From the NCBI GenBank assembly GCA_028280505.1, contig JANQLO010000014.1:62001-126000 (forward strand): 64,000 bases of DNA. The letters run 5' to 3'. The DNA is from Chromatiales bacterium. Its GTDB lineage: Bacteria; Pseudomonadota; Gammaproteobacteria; Chromatiales; Chromatiaceae. The translations under genes were made by a program, and so were the position numbers. This document shows positions 10,084-19,919 of this stretch, piece after piece. Positions within the stretch are counted from its first letter, which is position 1; the number at the start of each line of letters is the position of its first letter. The notes beneath the pieces were generated by a model that saw only the letters and a list, made by a program, of their open reading frames with translations, had not been told where the DNA came from and searched no databases.

Positions 10084-10106
10084 GACACCGGCCAAAGGCC
10101 GGTGTC
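10084..10106 (-). terminator. Rho-independent terminator of sucCD
   Basis: A perfect 10-bp stem GACACCGGCC/GGCCGGTGTC with a 3-nt loop is followed on the minus strand by TTATTTTA. It lies 29 nt past the sucD stop and is the clearest terminator of this part of the window. Confidence 0.88.
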
Positions 10107-10134
10107 ACGAGATAGACCATCAAATATAGCCGGC

Positions 10135-11004
10135 TCAGGCGAGCAATTCAGCCATTCGCGTACCAATCTGTGCCGGCGAACGGACCGTGGCCACACCGGC
10201 CTCGTCGAGCGCAGCAAATTTCCCGTCGGCGGTGCCCTTGCCGCCGCTGATGATCGCACCGGCATGCCCCATACGTTTGCCCGGCGGCGCGGTCACGCCG
10301 GCAATGTAGGCCACGACCGGCTTGGTCACCTTGTCGGCGATATACTCCGCGGCATCCTCTTCCGCTGTGCCACCGATCTCGCCGACCATCACAATGCCCT
10401 TGGTCTGACGGTCCTTCTGGAACAGCGCCAAACAATCGATGAAATTCATACCGTGGATCGGGTCGCCACCAATCCCGACACAGGTGCTTTGACCCAATCC
10501 CTGCCGCGTCGTCTGGAACACCGCCTCGTAAGTCAGGGTACCCGAACGCGACACAATGCCGATCTTACCCTTCTTATGGATCGAACCCGGCATGATGCCA
10601 ATCTTGCATCCGCCGGGCGTGATCACGCCCGGGCAATTCGGCCCCACCAATCGCACATCACTGCCCGATAAAGCCGCACGCACCTTGAGCATGTCCAACA
10701 CCGGAATCCCCTCGGTAATGCAGACGACAACCTCGATACCGGCATCGGCCGCCTCCAGGATCGCATCGGCCGCAAACGCGGCCGGCACATAGATCATGCT
10801 GGCATCCGCGCCCGTCTCGGCCACCGCATCGTGCACGGTATCGAACACCGGTCGGTCGAGATGCGTCTGTCCGCCCTTGCCCGGCGTTACGCCACCGACC
10901 AGATGGGTGCCGTAGGCAATCGCCTGTTCCGAGTGAAACGTTCCTTGCTTGCCGGTGAAACCCTGGCAGATCACCTTGGTGTTTTTGTTGATGAGGATAC
11001 TCAT
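10135..11004 (-). CDS. sucD: Succinyl-CoA ligase (ADP-forming), alpha subunit
   Basis: TCA-cycle enzyme converting succinyl-CoA to succinate with ATP formation, together with SucC. The 289 residues carry the CoA-binding N-terminal fold ([16 protein letters not shown]) and the phosphorylated histidine H247 in KRMGHAGA. Length and start ([15 protein letters not shown]) match E. coli SucD. It follows sucC by 60 nt and ends at a strong terminator. The pair is not accompanied by sucAB or sdh here. Confidence 0.97.
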   Translation of the reverse strand: MSILINKNTKVICQGFTGKQGTFHSEQAIAYGTHLVGGVTPGKGGQTHLDRPVFDTVHDAVAETGADASMIYVPAAFAADAILEAADAGIEVVVCITEGIPVLDMLKVRAALSGSDVRLVGPNCPGVITPGGCKIGIMPGSIHKKGKIGIVSRSGTLTYEAVFQTTRQGLGQSTCVGIGGDPIHGMNFIDCLALFQKDRQTKGIVMVGEIGGTAEEDAAEYIADKVTKPVVAYIAGVTAPPGKRMGHAGAIISGGKGTADGKFAALDEAGVATVRSPAQIGTRMAELLA

Positions 11005-11064
11005 GAATGCTGTCCGAATAGGTTGTTTGAGGTGTCGGATTCGCGGCCGTTGTTTCCAAGCTGC

Positions 11065-12225
11065 TCACGCGGCGGCAGTCACCACCTTCTCGGCCGCTTC
11101 GGTGAGATCGGAGGCGGTCTCCAAAGCCAGGCCGCTCTCGTCCAGCAGCTTCAGGCCCTGCTCGGCATTGGTTCCTTCGAGCCGGATCACCACCGGCACC
11201 TCGATACCGACCTCGCGCACCGCAGCGATAATACCCTCGGCGATCAGATCACAGCGTACGATGCCGCCAAAGATGTTGACCAATACGGCCTTGACCTTGT
11301 CGTCGGAAAGAATGATTTTGAAGGCCTCGGCAACGCGCTCCGCCGTAGTCCCGCCACCGACATCGAGAAAGTTCGCCGGCGAACCGCCGTGCAATTGCAC
11401 CAGATCCATGGTCGCCATCGCCAAGCCGGCACCGTTCACCATGCAACCGATGTTACCGTCCAAGGTGATGTAGTTGAGATCATGCTCGGCGGCTGCCGCC
11501 TCACGGGGATCCTCCTGACTGATATCGCGCATGGCCAGGAGATCCCTGTGCCGATACAAGGCATTGCCATCGAGATTGATCTTGGCATCGAGCGCCAACA
11601 ACTCGCCCTCGGGCGTCAGCACCAAGGGGTTGATCTCGACCAGGCTGGCATCCTCTCTGTGGAAGAGCTCGATCAACCCGAACAAAATCTTCTGAAACTG
11701 CTTGACCTGATCGCCGTTGAACCCCAGGGCAAATCCCAATCGGCGCGCCTGATAGGATTGCACACCGGCCGCCGGATCGATTAATGCGGTAATGATCTTT
11801 TCCGGTGTTTCCGCAGCAACCTCTTCGATATTCATGCCGCCGGCGCGCGATGCCATCACGAGGATCCTGCGCGTGGCACGATCGACGAGCACGCTCAAAT
11901 ACAGTTCCTCAGCGATATCCGTCGGCTGTTCGACCAAAATGTAGCTCACCGGCAGACCACCGGCACCGGTCTGCTTGGTAACGATGCGGTTGGCCAATAT
12001 GCGCCCGGCCTCCTTCTCCACCTGCTCCACGGAATCGACCAAAACCACACCACCGGCCTTACCGCGACCCCCGGTATGCGCCTGGGCCTTCACCACCCAC
12101 TTGTCACCGCCCATGTCTTCGGCGGCATCGCGGGCCTCCTTCGCCGTCTCGACGGCGTAACCGAAAGGGACGGGGATACCGTAACCGGCAAATAGCTTTT
12201 TCGACTGAAATTCGTGTAGGTTCAC
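11065..12225 (-). CDS. sucC: Succinyl-CoA ligase (ADP-forming), beta subunit
   Basis: ATP-grasp subunit of succinyl-CoA synthetase. Homology begins at a GTG at 12225 giving [16 protein letters not shown], the family start; an in-frame ATG at 12258 would add 11 unconserved residues. From the GTG the protein has 386 residues, against 388 in E. coli. The ATP-grasp domain contains [17 protein letters not shown] and the C-terminal CoA-ligase domain [22 protein letters not shown] lies about 9-13 nt before the GTG. It is divergent from pilS with about 136 nt between starts. Confidence 0.96.
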   Translation of the reverse strand: MNLHEFQSKKLFAGYGIPVPFGYAVETAKEARDAAEDMGGDKWVVKAQAHTGGRGKAGGVVLVDSVEQVEKEAGRILANRIVTKQTGAGGLPVSYILVEQPTDIAEELYLSVLVDRATRRILVMASRAGGMNIEEVAAETPEKIITALIDPAAGVQSYQARRLGFALGFNGDQVKQFQKILFGLIELFHREDASLVEINPLVLTPEGELLALDAKINLDGNALYRHRDLLAMRDISQEDPREAAAAEHDLNYITLDGNIGCMVNGAGLAMATMDLVQLHGGSPANFLDVGGGTTAERVAEAFKIILSDDKVKAVLVNIFGGIVRCDLIAEGIIAAVREVGIEVPVVIRLEGTNAEQGLKLLDESGLALETASDLTEAAEKVVTAAA

Positions 12226-12361
12226 GCTTGGGCCCCATGCAGCATCGATTCCCTGCATTCTGGTTCAGAAAACGGGGAAGCGCAAAAAACTCTAATCAAA
12301 GCTGACTATTAGGCATGGCCCAGAGTACCGTCGGCACAATCGGTAAGACAACACACCGGGA

Positions 12362-13999
12362 ATGACCTTGAAAGCGGCCCGAAAGCAGGCGAAATCAGAT
12401 GGCAGCGATGTACGCAGCCTTGCGAACGAAAGCGCGCATCTAAGATTCTATCTGACATACCGCGTTGCACTTGGCGTCGCGCTGCTCTTGATCTATTTCG
12501 GCATCGACCGCGGGCCGCTGGGCACGCATCTACCCAGTGTGTTCACCGTCGCGGTTCACTTATATATGGTGCTCGCCGTTGCCGCGTTGCTCGCTTATCT
12601 TCGCCGTGTCGGCAATAGCGATCGCCAGGCCCAGCTCGCCGTGTTCGTCGACATCCTGCTGACCACCGTGATGATGCACGCCAGCGGTGGCGTCCAATCC
12701 GGGCTGGGCATGCTGATTGCCATCTCCATCGCGCTCGGCAGTTTGAGCCTGGTCGGCCGTACCGCTTTGTTATTCGCCGCGCTCGCCACCTTGGCGGTCA
12801 TTGCAGAACGCATCTATTCGCACCTTACCGGCGCCTTCGAAAACGCCGCTTATGCTCAGGCGGGCATGCTCGGCATATCATTCTTTGCGCTCGCATTGCT
12901 GGCGCACAGGCTTGGCGCCAGAGCGGCGGAAAGCGCCCAGCTCGCCGATCAGCGTGGAGCCGATCTGGCGAGTTTGGCTCAGCTCAACGACTACGTCATT
13001 CAACAAATGCACGCCGGTATCCTGGTGGTCGACGAGAGCGAGACAATCGCGATCATCAATGAGGCCGCCTGGGCGCTACTCGGCATGCCCGTCGCCATGC
13101 GTCATCATCCGCTGGAAGCCTGCTCACCCGAACTCGCCAAACAATTCCGACAGTGGGCGCATGCACCAAACGACACACTGCCGGACTTTCGCGCAACCTC
13201 GGGCGGACGTGATTTACGTGCAAGCTTTACCCCAATCGGCGGTGGCGCTACCGGCAATACGCTTATCGTTCTCGAAGACACGGCGCAGCTGACCGCACAG
13301 GTACAGCAGCTCAAGCTAGCCTCGTTAGGCCGCCTCACGGCAGGCATCGCCCACGAAATCCGCAACCCCTTGGGTGCGATCAGCCATGCCGCACAACTTC
13401 TCGACGAATCACCGGATCTACCGAATACCGATCGGCGCATGATCGAGATCATTCGTCACAACTCGCAACGGGTCAACGAAGTCGTCGAGAACATTCTCAA
13501 GCTATCGCGCCAGGACAACCCGCATCCCAAACCGTTGATTCTCGCACCTTGGCTGGATGACCAAACGGCAGATATCCGGCAAATTCATCAGCTCGACGAG
13601 TCGCAGTTAAAAACCGAAATCAATCCCGAGCGAACCACCGTATTCGCCGATCCCGGGCAACTGCGACAGGTCATCGATGTCTTGTGCGACAACGCGGTTC
13701 ATCATCACAACGATCCGGCGGGGCACCTGATTATCCGTCTGGTCGGCGGCATCACCCACGAATCCGGTGGACCTTTCCTCGAGCTGCGCGACAACGGACC
13801 GGGCATCCCCAAGGATGCCCAGGCGAATCTGTTCGAGCCGTTTTTCACCACCCGCAACGAGGGCACGGGTCTCGGCCTGTACATCGCACGCCAACTCTGC
13901 GAGGCCAACCGCATTCGACTCGAGTACCTCAGCCAACCGACCGGCGGCAGTTGCTTTCGGCTAAGCTTCCCCAATCCGCAACGCAACAAACCGCTATGA
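12362..13999 (+). CDS. pilS: Sensor histidine kinase PilS
   Basis: Membrane kinase of the two-component pair controlling type IV pilin transcription. Of its 545 residues the first ~190 hold about six hydrophobic segments, followed by a PAS-like linker (about 205-310), a HisKA region with phospho-acceptor H331 (TAGIAHEIRNPL) and a HATPase domain with DNGPGIP and GTGLGLY boxes. Six membrane helices before a PAS are the PilS pattern. The stop overlaps the pilR start (ATGA), so the two are translationally coupled. The Shine-Dalgarno at 12362 is poor, and a slightly later start cannot be excluded. Confidence 0.92.
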   Translation: MTLKAARKQAKSDGSDVRSLANESAHLRFYLTYRVALGVALLLIYFGIDRGPLGTHLPSVFTVAVHLYMVLAVAALLAYLRRVGNSDRQAQLAVFVDILLTTVMMHASGGVQSGLGMLIAISIALGSLSLVGRTALLFAALATLAVIAERIYSHLTGAFENAAYAQAGMLGISFFALALLAHRLGARAAESAQLADQRGADLASLAQLNDYVIQQMHAGILVVDESETIAIINEAAWALLGMPVAMRHHPLEACSPELAKQFRQWAHAPNDTLPDFRATSGGRDLRASFTPIGGGATGNTLIVLEDTAQLTAQVQQLKLASLGRLTAGIAHEIRNPLGAISHAAQLLDESPDLPNTDRRMIEIIRHNSQRVNEVVENILKLSRQDNPHPKPLILAPWLDDQTADIRQIHQLDESQLKTEINPERTTVFADPGQLRQVIDVLCDNAVHHHNDPAGHLIIRLVGGITHESGGPFLELRDNGPGIPKDAQANLFEPFFTTRNEGTGLGLYIARQLCEANRIRLEYLSQPTGGSCFRLSFPNPQRNKPL

Positions 14000-15387
14000 C
14001 CAAACCCCTCGCCTTGATCATCGACGACGAACCCGACATCCGCGAGTTGCTGGAGATCACGCTGGCGCGTATGGGAATCGACTGCTACACGGCAGGATCG
14101 GTCAATGAGGCAATGGTTCAGCTCGACCGGCACCGTTTCGGTCTTTGCCTGGTCGATATGCGCTTACCCGACGGCAACGGCATCGATATCGTCCGCCATG
14201 TCGCGACCAACCACGGTGAGACCCCGATCGCGGTGATCACGGCACACGGCAATATGCAGACCGCGGTCGAAGCGCTCAAGGCCGGCGCCTTCGATTTCGT
14301 ATCCAAGCCGGTCGACCTGCCGGTCCTACGGCGTCTGGTCGAAACGGCACTGAAACTCGACAAACCCGCATCCGACGCTACCGATGAGTCCCGGGAAGGC
14401 GAACTACTCGGCAAATCGCCGGCGATGCAGTCGATCCGACGCTTGATCGACAAGCTCGCGCGGAACCAGGCGCCGGTATTCGTCAGCGGCGAATCCGGCA
14501 CGGGCAAGGAACTCGCGGCACGCGCAATCCATAGTCGCAGTCCACGTGCCGAACAACCCTTTGTCGCCGTCAACTGTGGTGCAATCCCGCAAGAGCTGAT
14601 GGAAAGCGAGTTCTTCGGACATGTGAAAGGCAGCTTTACCGGTGCCGTGCGCGACAAAGCCGGACTGTTTCAGACCGCGAACAACGGCACGCTGTTTTTG
14701 GACGAAGTGGCCGACCTTCCGCTGTCGATGCAGGTCAAGCTGTTGCGAGCGATTCAAGAGAAGGCGGTCCGTCCGGTCGGCGCATCGGCCGAAGAGGCCG
14801 TGGACGTCCGCATTATCAGCGCCAGCCACAAGAACCTGCCGTCAATGGTCGAGAGCGGCGAATTCCGTCAAGACCTGTTCTATCGCATTCACGTCATCGA
14901 ACTCGTCATGACCCCGCTGCGCAAACGGCGCGAAGACATCCCGGTGATGATCGACCACATCCTCGAACGCCTTGCCCAACGCATGCAAGGCACCAAGCCG
15001 AAGGTCGACCGTGCGGCACTGCGCACACTCTATGAATATCCCTACCCGGGCAATGTGCGCGAACTGGAGAATATCCTCGAACGGGCAACCGCCCTCTGCG
15101 ACAACGCCGTCATCGCCTTGGACGATCTCGGCCTGTTGGATCAACCGGCACAAAACGGCGACGCCCTGTCACCGGACAACTCCCCGACATTGCCGCCCGG
15201 TCGGAACCTCGAAGACTATCTCGCCGATATCGAACGCCGGGTAATCACCCAGGCGCTCGACGAGGCACGATGGAACCGCACCGCCGCGGCGAAGACCCTG
15301 GGTATCAGCTTTCGCGCATTGCGATACCGGTTGGAAAAACTCGGATTGGACGAGAACAACCGAACGACTGACGCTGAAAGTCACTAA
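13996..15387 (+). CDS. pilR: Sigma-54-dependent response regulator PilR
   Basis: Transcriptional activator of pilA. A reading frame opens upstream inside pilS, but the protein starts at the ATG overlapping the pilS stop. Domains in 463 residues: receiver (1-120) with phospho-acceptor D54 (LVDMRLPDG) and K104; AAA+ sigma-54 interaction domain with Walker A GESGTGKE (165-172), GSFTGA loop (212-217, a Ser variant of GAFTGA) and Walker B GTLFLDE (231-237); a Fis-type helix-turn-helix at the C-terminus (WNRTAAAKTLGISFRALRYR). A sigma-54 promoter lies before the next gene, pilA, as expected. Confidence 0.95.
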   Translation: MTKPLALIIDDEPDIRELLEITLARMGIDCYTAGSVNEAMVQLDRHRFGLCLVDMRLPDGNGIDIVRHVATNHGETPIAVITAHGNMQTAVEALKAGAFDFVSKPVDLPVLRRLVETALKLDKPASDATDESREGELLGKSPAMQSIRRLIDKLARNQAPVFVSGESGTGKELAARAIHSRSPRAEQPFVAVNCGAIPQELMESEFFGHVKGSFTGAVRDKAGLFQTANNGTLFLDEVADLPLSMQVKLLRAIQEKAVRPVGASAEEAVDVRIISASHKNLPSMVESGEFRQDLFYRIHVIELVMTPLRKRREDIPVMIDHILERLAQRMQGTKPKVDRAALRTLYEYPYPGNVRELENILERATALCDNAVIALDDLGLLDQPAQNGDALSPDNSPTLPPGRNLEDYLADIERRVITQALDEARWNRTAAAKTLGISFRALRYRLEKLGLDENNRTTDAESH

Positions 15388-15522
15388 GTGACGCAATACG
15401 TCAGCCCACATCGGCGGCACTGGGAATCTAATAGCCACAACGCGAACCCGATCCGTGTGATATCCCATCAAAATGTGGAACGGGTCACACAAAGTCCCCG
15501 AAACACCCCATTTCATGGGTCC

Positions 15523-15538
15523 TGGCATGGTTTCTGCT
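15523..15538 (+). promoter_or_regulatory. Sigma-54 promoter of pilA
   Basis: TGGCATGGTTTCTGCT has the invariant GG (15524-15525) and GC (15536-15537) ten nucleotides apart and matches TGGCAC-N5-TTGCW at most positions. Transcription would begin near 15549, giving a leader of about 100 nt. It lies 136 nt after pilR, an activator of exactly this promoter class. The 264 nt between pilR and pilA contain no gene. Confidence 0.85.
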
Positions 15539-15651
15539 GCTTATTGGGCACAGGTCGACGGATAGATACCTACCCGAACAACGACCCTAAAGTATCAAAC
15601 CGATTGGCCGTTAGCTCATGCGACCGCTGATCTGAACCATGGAGACCCGCA

Positions 15652-16218
15652 ATGAAGAAGCAATCAGGCTTTACACTTATCGAACTCATGATCGTCGTCG
15701 CGATCATCGCGATCCTCGCAGCGATTGCGATCCCGGCGTACAACCAGTACATCACTGAAGCGAACGTGACCAAGGTCAACACCCATTTCACCGAGGCGGT
15801 GAATGCGGTCAAGGCCGAACAGGCCCGCTTGACGGCCATCCGTTCGCGCCTGGGTGACGCCTTCGACATCACAACCAGCCCCGGATACGATGCTAGTACT
15901 GACGCAGGTTGGATTGCCAATGTTATCAACCCGGATGGGGTAGCGGCACCTGGAGCCGATGCTGCCTTTGTTGCAGGCGGTGCTGCCGGAGACACGACTG
16001 GCGTGGTCGGTGTAGAGGTCACCGCTACCGGGGACATCGTAGTAGTTGAACTGACAAGGCCCGCATACGATCCTGCGGATGACAACAGTGGCTTCATTGC
16101 ACAGGCAGAATGGACCATTGACGAAAACAGCAAGGTCACTAAACCCGCCAGCAGCGGCGGTGGCGACAGCAGCGGCGGTGGCGACACCAGCGGCGGTGGC
16201 GACACCAGCGGTGGTTAA
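15652..16218 (+). CDS. pilA: Type IV major prepilin (PilA-like) with a Gly/Ser/Asp repeat tail
   Basis: Structural subunit of type IV pili. The leader MKKQSG is cut before F+1 of [22 protein letters not shown], with E+5 present, by the prepilin peptidase encoded downstream. The mature part is acidic and contains no cysteine at all, so the usual C-terminal disulfide loop is absent. The last 23 residues are built from an [12 protein letters not shown] repeat (18-bp units at DNA level). GGAG lies 7 nt before the ATG. The gene has its own sigma-54 promoter and terminator, which mark it as the abundantly expressed pilin. Function as the major pilin is inferred from position and regulation. Confidence 0.88.
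   Translation: MKKQSGFTLIELMIVVAIIAILAAIAIPAYNQYITEANVTKVNTHFTEAVNAVKAEQARLTAIRSRLGDAFDITTSPGYDASTDAGWIANVINPDGVAAPGADAAFVAGGAAGDTTGVVGVEVTATGDIVVVELTRPAYDPADDNSGFIAQAEWTIDENSKVTKPASSGGGDSSGGGDTSGGGDTSGG
16150..16215 (+). repeat. In-frame 18-bp tandem repeat at the 3' end of pilA
   Basis: Three full 18-bp units (16150-16167, 16168-16185, 16186-16203) and a partial fourth encode (S/T)SGGGD. Units one and two are identical in sequence; unit three differs only in its first codon (ACC for AGC). The unit length is a multiple of three, so copy-number change by slippage would alter pilin length without a frameshift. Confidence 0.9.
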
Positions 16219-16244
16219 TAAGCACTGCTGAAGTGAACCACCAA

Positions 16245-16280
16245 GGTACTGGCCCCGATAAAAGGGGTCAGTACCGTTTT
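16245..16280 (+). terminator. Rho-independent terminator after pilA
   Basis: A 12-bp stem (16245-16256 with 16264-16275, one G-T pair) with a 7-nt loop is followed by GTTTT. It lies 26 nt after the pilA stop and should separate the strongly expressed pilin from the second pilin and pilBCD. Confidence 0.85.
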
Positions 16281-16309
16281 AACGAAACCCTTCGTTCGGG
16301 CAGCAGACC

Positions 16310-16759
16310 ATGGCACTACACACAAAAGGTCTCACCATTGTCGAACTCATGGCCGTACTGGCCATCCTGTCGATCTTAGCGGCAATCGCCATACCCGCCT
16401 ATAACGGTTACTTACGCGAGTCCCGGATCAGCGTCGCACAGATCAACGCCAATTCGCTACGGGTCGTGCTGGAAGACCATTTCCTCGAAAACAGCTCTTA
16501 TGTCGTCGGTGGAGACACCAGCTACACCAAGGCTGAATTGGAGACCAATTTCGGCTGGACGCCGGACGGCGACAAGGGCGCCTACAGCTATGCGGTAGAC
16601 GTCGAAAACCCGGATACCGTCACCGATCGAACCTGGCATGTCACCGTCGAACACATTGCATCCGGCACCTGGATCCGTTGCGAAAATCGCATCTCGAATT
16701 GTTGCGATATCGATACGCCCGGCGCCACCAAGGAAGCCTGCACTGCACCGGAAGAGTGA
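16310..16759 (+). CDS. Second type IV prepilin-like protein (minor pilin or pseudopilin)
   Basis: The N-terminus MALHTKG followed by [24 protein letters not shown] is a class III signal with E+5 but Leu instead of Phe at +1. The 149-residue protein resembles PilE-like pilins; four cysteines in the last 30 residues (RCENRISNCCDIDTPG...EAC) could form a disulfide-bonded D-region, unlike the cysteine-free pilin upstream. It lies between the pilA terminator and pilB, 180 nt before pilB, so it may have its own promoter. It could be a minor pilin, an alternative major pilin, or a subunit with a special role; the sequence does not decide. Confidence 0.85.
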   Translation: MALHTKGLTIVELMAVLAILSILAAIAIPAYNGYLRESRISVAQINANSLRVVLEDHFLENSSYVVGGDTSYTKAELETNFGWTPDGDKGAYSYAVDVENPDTVTDRTWHVTVEHIASGTWIRCENRISNCCDIDTPGATKEACTAPEE

Positions 16760-16939
16760 ACGTTTTGTTTCGGCTAACGGATAAGACACAAAACCTGAAC
16801 AGCATCGTGCATCGGCGCTTGCAACGCATGTAAACAACGGAAATGAGAGCGCGGCACTTACGATCCCGTCAGGCAAGACGTCTAGGGTATACTTGCACAG
16901 GTTTGAAATCCGTAGCCCTCGTTAAAAAGACATAGTCCT

Positions 16940-18658
16940 ATGGCAACCACGAACCCGATCGCGCAACTCGGTGGCTTGGCTCGGCGACTGGTTCAGGACG
17001 GCCTGTTGTCCGAAGAAGACGCGGGCATTGCCAGCCAAGAGGCGAACGAAAACAAGCGCCCGCTGATTACCCATTTGGTGCATGCCGGCCTCGTGGGCTC
17101 ACGTGAAGCGGCCGTGGCCGCGTCGCAGGAATACGGCGTACCCCTGTTCGATCTCGACGTCATCGACCCGGCGAATATGCCCGCCGGACTGGTCGAAGAA
17201 AAACTGGTCCGCAAACACCATGCCCTGCCGCTGATCAAACGTGGCAATCGGTTGTTCCTCGCGGTATCCGACCCGACCAATCATCAGGGTCTGGACGAAA
17301 TCAAGTTTCACACGGGATTGACCACGGATGCGGTACTAGTCGAAGAAAACAAGCTCGCCGCCGCAATCGATCACGCGCTCGATGTCGAAGATACCAGCAT
17401 GTCCGAGTTGCTCGACGAGGACCTGGAAAACCTGGACATCGGCGCCGGCGACGAAGAAGACAACAAGGAAAAAGAGTCCAATCTCGATGTCGACGACGCG
17501 CCGGTCGTGCGCTATGTCAACAAGATTCTGCTCGATGCCATCAACTCGGGCACATCGGACATCCACTTCGAGCCCTACGAAAGATCCTACCGGGTACGCT
17601 TTCGCCAGGACGGCATGCTGCACGAAAGAGCCAACCCGCCGATCAATATCGCCGCACGACTCGCCGCACGACTCAAGGTCATGGCACGCATGAACATCGC
17701 CGAGCGCCGGGTCCCCCAAGACGGTCGCATCAAGATGAATCTGTCGCGCAATCGCTCGATCGATTTCCGTGTCAACACCTGCCCCACGCTGTACGGTGAG
17801 AAGGTCGTGTTGCGTATCCTGGATTCATCGGCGGCGACGCTCGGCGTCGAATCGCTCGGTTTCGACAGTCGCCAGAAAGAGCATTTCCTCGACGCGGTGG
17901 CGAAACCCTATGGCATGATTCTGGTCACGGGTCCGACCGGTTCGGGTAAAACGGTCACCCTGTATACCGCGCTGAATCTGTTGAATGAGTCCGAGGTGAA
18001 TATCTCGACGGCGGAAGACCCCGTCGAGATTCAGGTCGCAGGCATCAACCAAGTCAACGTGAACCCCAAAACCGGCCTGACCTTCGCCGAGGCGTTACGT
18101 GCCTTTTTGCGTCAAGACCCCGACATCGTCATGGTCGGCGAGATCCGGGATCTGGAGACGGCCGAGATCGCGGTCAAGGCCGCGCAGACCGGTCACCTGG
18201 TGCTGTCGACGCTGCACACCAACGATGCCCCGCAGACCCTGACTCGCCTGGCCAACATGGGGATCCCCGCATTCAATATTGCATCGTCCGTGAATCTGAT
18301 ACTGGCGCAACGGCTGGCTCGGCGTCTGTGCGAACACTGCAAGACGCTCGACGACGTGCCCCACGATACCCTACGCGAAGAAGGTTTCAGCGACGAAGAG
18401 ATTCGCCAGGGGGTAACGGTATACAAGCCGGTCGGTTGCGACAAATGCACCAAGGGCTACAAGGGCAGGGTCGGCATTTTCGAGGTGATGCCCGTCAGCG
18501 ATGCCATGGGCAAATTGATCATGGAAAACGGCAATGCCATCCAGATCAGGGACCTGGCGAAATCCGAGGGCTTGCAGGACCTGCGGGCGTCGGGATTGGC
18601 AAAGGTCAAACAAGGCATCACCAGCCTGGAAGAAATCAACCGGGTCACCAAAGACTAA
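16940..18658 (+). CDS. pilB: Type IV pilus assembly ATPase PilB
   Basis: Hexameric cytoplasmic ATPase driving pilus extension. The 572 residues include the N-terminal MshEN-type domain (about 40-150), an Asp/Glu-rich linker (148-187) and the GSPII_E core with Walker A GPTGSGKT at 331-338, the Asp/Walker B region (DPDIVMVGEIRDLETAEIA, about 393-411) and a His box (LSTLHTNDA). A tetracysteine zinc site is formed by C464/C467 and C500/C503. Length matches Pseudomonas PilB. It opens the pilBCD unit, with pilC 12 nt downstream. A TATACT at 16888-16893 may be a -10, without a good -35. Confidence 0.96.
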   Translation: MATTNPIAQLGGLARRLVQDGLLSEEDAGIASQEANENKRPLITHLVHAGLVGSREAAVAASQEYGVPLFDLDVIDPANMPAGLVEEKLVRKHHALPLIKRGNRLFLAVSDPTNHQGLDEIKFHTGLTTDAVLVEENKLAAAIDHALDVEDTSMSELLDEDLENLDIGAGDEEDNKEKESNLDVDDAPVVRYVNKILLDAINSGTSDIHFEPYERSYRVRFRQDGMLHERANPPINIAARLAARLKVMARMNIAERRVPQDGRIKMNLSRNRSIDFRVNTCPTLYGEKVVLRILDSSAATLGVESLGFDSRQKEHFLDAVAKPYGMILVTGPTGSGKTVTLYTALNLLNESEVNISTAEDPVEIQVAGINQVNVNPKTGLTFAEALRAFLRQDPDIVMVGEIRDLETAEIAVKAAQTGHLVLSTLHTNDAPQTLTRLANMGIPAFNIASSVNLILAQRLARRLCEHCKTLDDVPHDTLREEGFSDEEIRQGVTVYKPVGCDKCTKGYKGRVGIFEVMPVSDAMGKLIMENGNAIQIRDLAKSEGLQDLRASGLAKVKQGITSLEEINRVTKD

Positions 18659-18670
18659 TCGAGGCGATTT

Positions 18671-19918
18671 ATGGCAACGAAAGCGGCAACGGCACCCAAG
18701 CCGGACAAGGCATCGATTTTTACCTGGGAGGGTACCGACCGCAAAGGCAACCGGGTTAAAGGCGAAACCCGTGCCGCGACCATCGCGCTCGCACGCGCCG
18801 ACCTGCGTCGCCAGGGCATTACGCCGCTTAAGCTGAGAAAGAAAAGCACCTCGATCTTCAGCAACCGAAAGCAAAAAATCACCACCAAAGACATTGCGGT
18901 GTTTTCGAGACAGCTCGCGACCATGATGTCGGCAGGCGTACCCATGGTGCAGGCCTTCGATATCGTCGGACGCGGACACAACAACCCCTCGATGCAGGAA
19001 ATGGTGCTGTCGATCAAGGGCGATGTCGAGGGCGGTACGTCACTCACCGCCTCTCTACGCAAACATCCTTTGTACTTCGATGACCTGTTTTGCAACCTGG
19101 TCGAGGCCGGCGAACAGGCGGGTGTCTTGGAGACCCTGCTCGACAAGATCGCAACCTATAAGGAAAAAACCGAATCGCTCAAGGGCAAGATCAAAAAGGC
19201 CCTGTTTTATCCGGTCGCCGTTATCGTCGTCGCCATCGTGATCACCGCGATCATCATGATTTTCGTCATCCCGCAGTTTAAAAACCTGTTCAGCAGCTTT
19301 GGCGCCGATCTACCGATGTTCACGGTCGTGGTAATGAACATCTCCGATTTCGTGGCCGCATGGTGGTGGGCGATACTCGCCGCGGTCGTCGCGAGCGTCT
19401 TTGCCATGTCCAATGTCTGGAAGCGCTCGCCCAAGTTTCGTGAAACCCTGGATCGCATGTTGCTGAAAGTTCCCGTCATCGGCGCCATCATGCACAAGGC
19501 GGCACTGGCAAGATTCTGCCGAACGACGTCGACCATGTTCGCGGCCGGTGTGCCGCTGGTCGAGGCCTTACAGTCGGTCGCCGGCGCAACGGGTAGCGCC
19601 GTGTACGAAAAGGCCGTATTGATCATGCGCGACGACGTCGCTACCGGCCAGTCGCTGCAGTTGGCCATGCGCCAGCAAGGCCTGTTTCCGCATATGGTGA
19701 TCCAGATGGTATCCATCGGCGAAGAATCGGGCGCGCTCGACGACATGCTGGCCAAGGTCGCGGATTTCTACGAGGAAGAGGTCGACAATGCCGTCGACGC
19801 ACTGAGCAGCCTACTGGAACCGCTGATCATGGTTGTACTGGGCACTGTGGTCGGCGGCCTGGTGGTTGCGCTTTATCTTCCGATTTTCCAGTTGGGCGCG
19901 GTCGTATCCGGAAACTGA
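18671..19918 (+). CDS. pilC: Type IV pilus inner-membrane platform protein PilC
   Basis: Polytopic platform protein that couples PilB to pilin insertion. The 415 residues hold two T2SSF domains (about 85-210 and 290-410), each with a cytoplasmic helical part followed by membrane segments (FYPVAVIVVAIVITAIIMIF; WWWAILAAVVASVFAM; LIMVVLGTVVGGLVVALYLP). The N-terminus TWEGTDRKGNRVKGE is typical. The stop is separated from the pilD ATG by one nucleotide. Confidence 0.95.
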   Translation: MATKAATAPKPDKASIFTWEGTDRKGNRVKGETRAATIALARADLRRQGITPLKLRKKSTSIFSNRKQKITTKDIAVFSRQLATMMSAGVPMVQAFDIVGRGHNNPSMQEMVLSIKGDVEGGTSLTASLRKHPLYFDDLFCNLVEAGEQAGVLETLLDKIATYKEKTESLKGKIKKALFYPVAVIVVAIVITAIIMIFVIPQFKNLFSSFGADLPMFTVVVMNISDFVAAWWWAILAAVVASVFAMSNVWKRSPKFRETLDRMLLKVPVIGAIMHKAALARFCRTTSTMFAAGVPLVEALQSVAGATGSAVYEKAVLIMRDDVATGQSLQLAMRQQGLFPHMVIQMVSIGEESGALDDMLAKVADFYEEEVDNAVDALSSLLEPLIMVVLGTVVGGLVVALYLPIFQLGAVVSGN

Positions 19919-19919
19919 T

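Noticed and set aside
12259-12361. sucC-pilS divergent region inspected for promoters
   Set aside because: No convincing -35/-10 pair on either strand and no inverted repeat of note.
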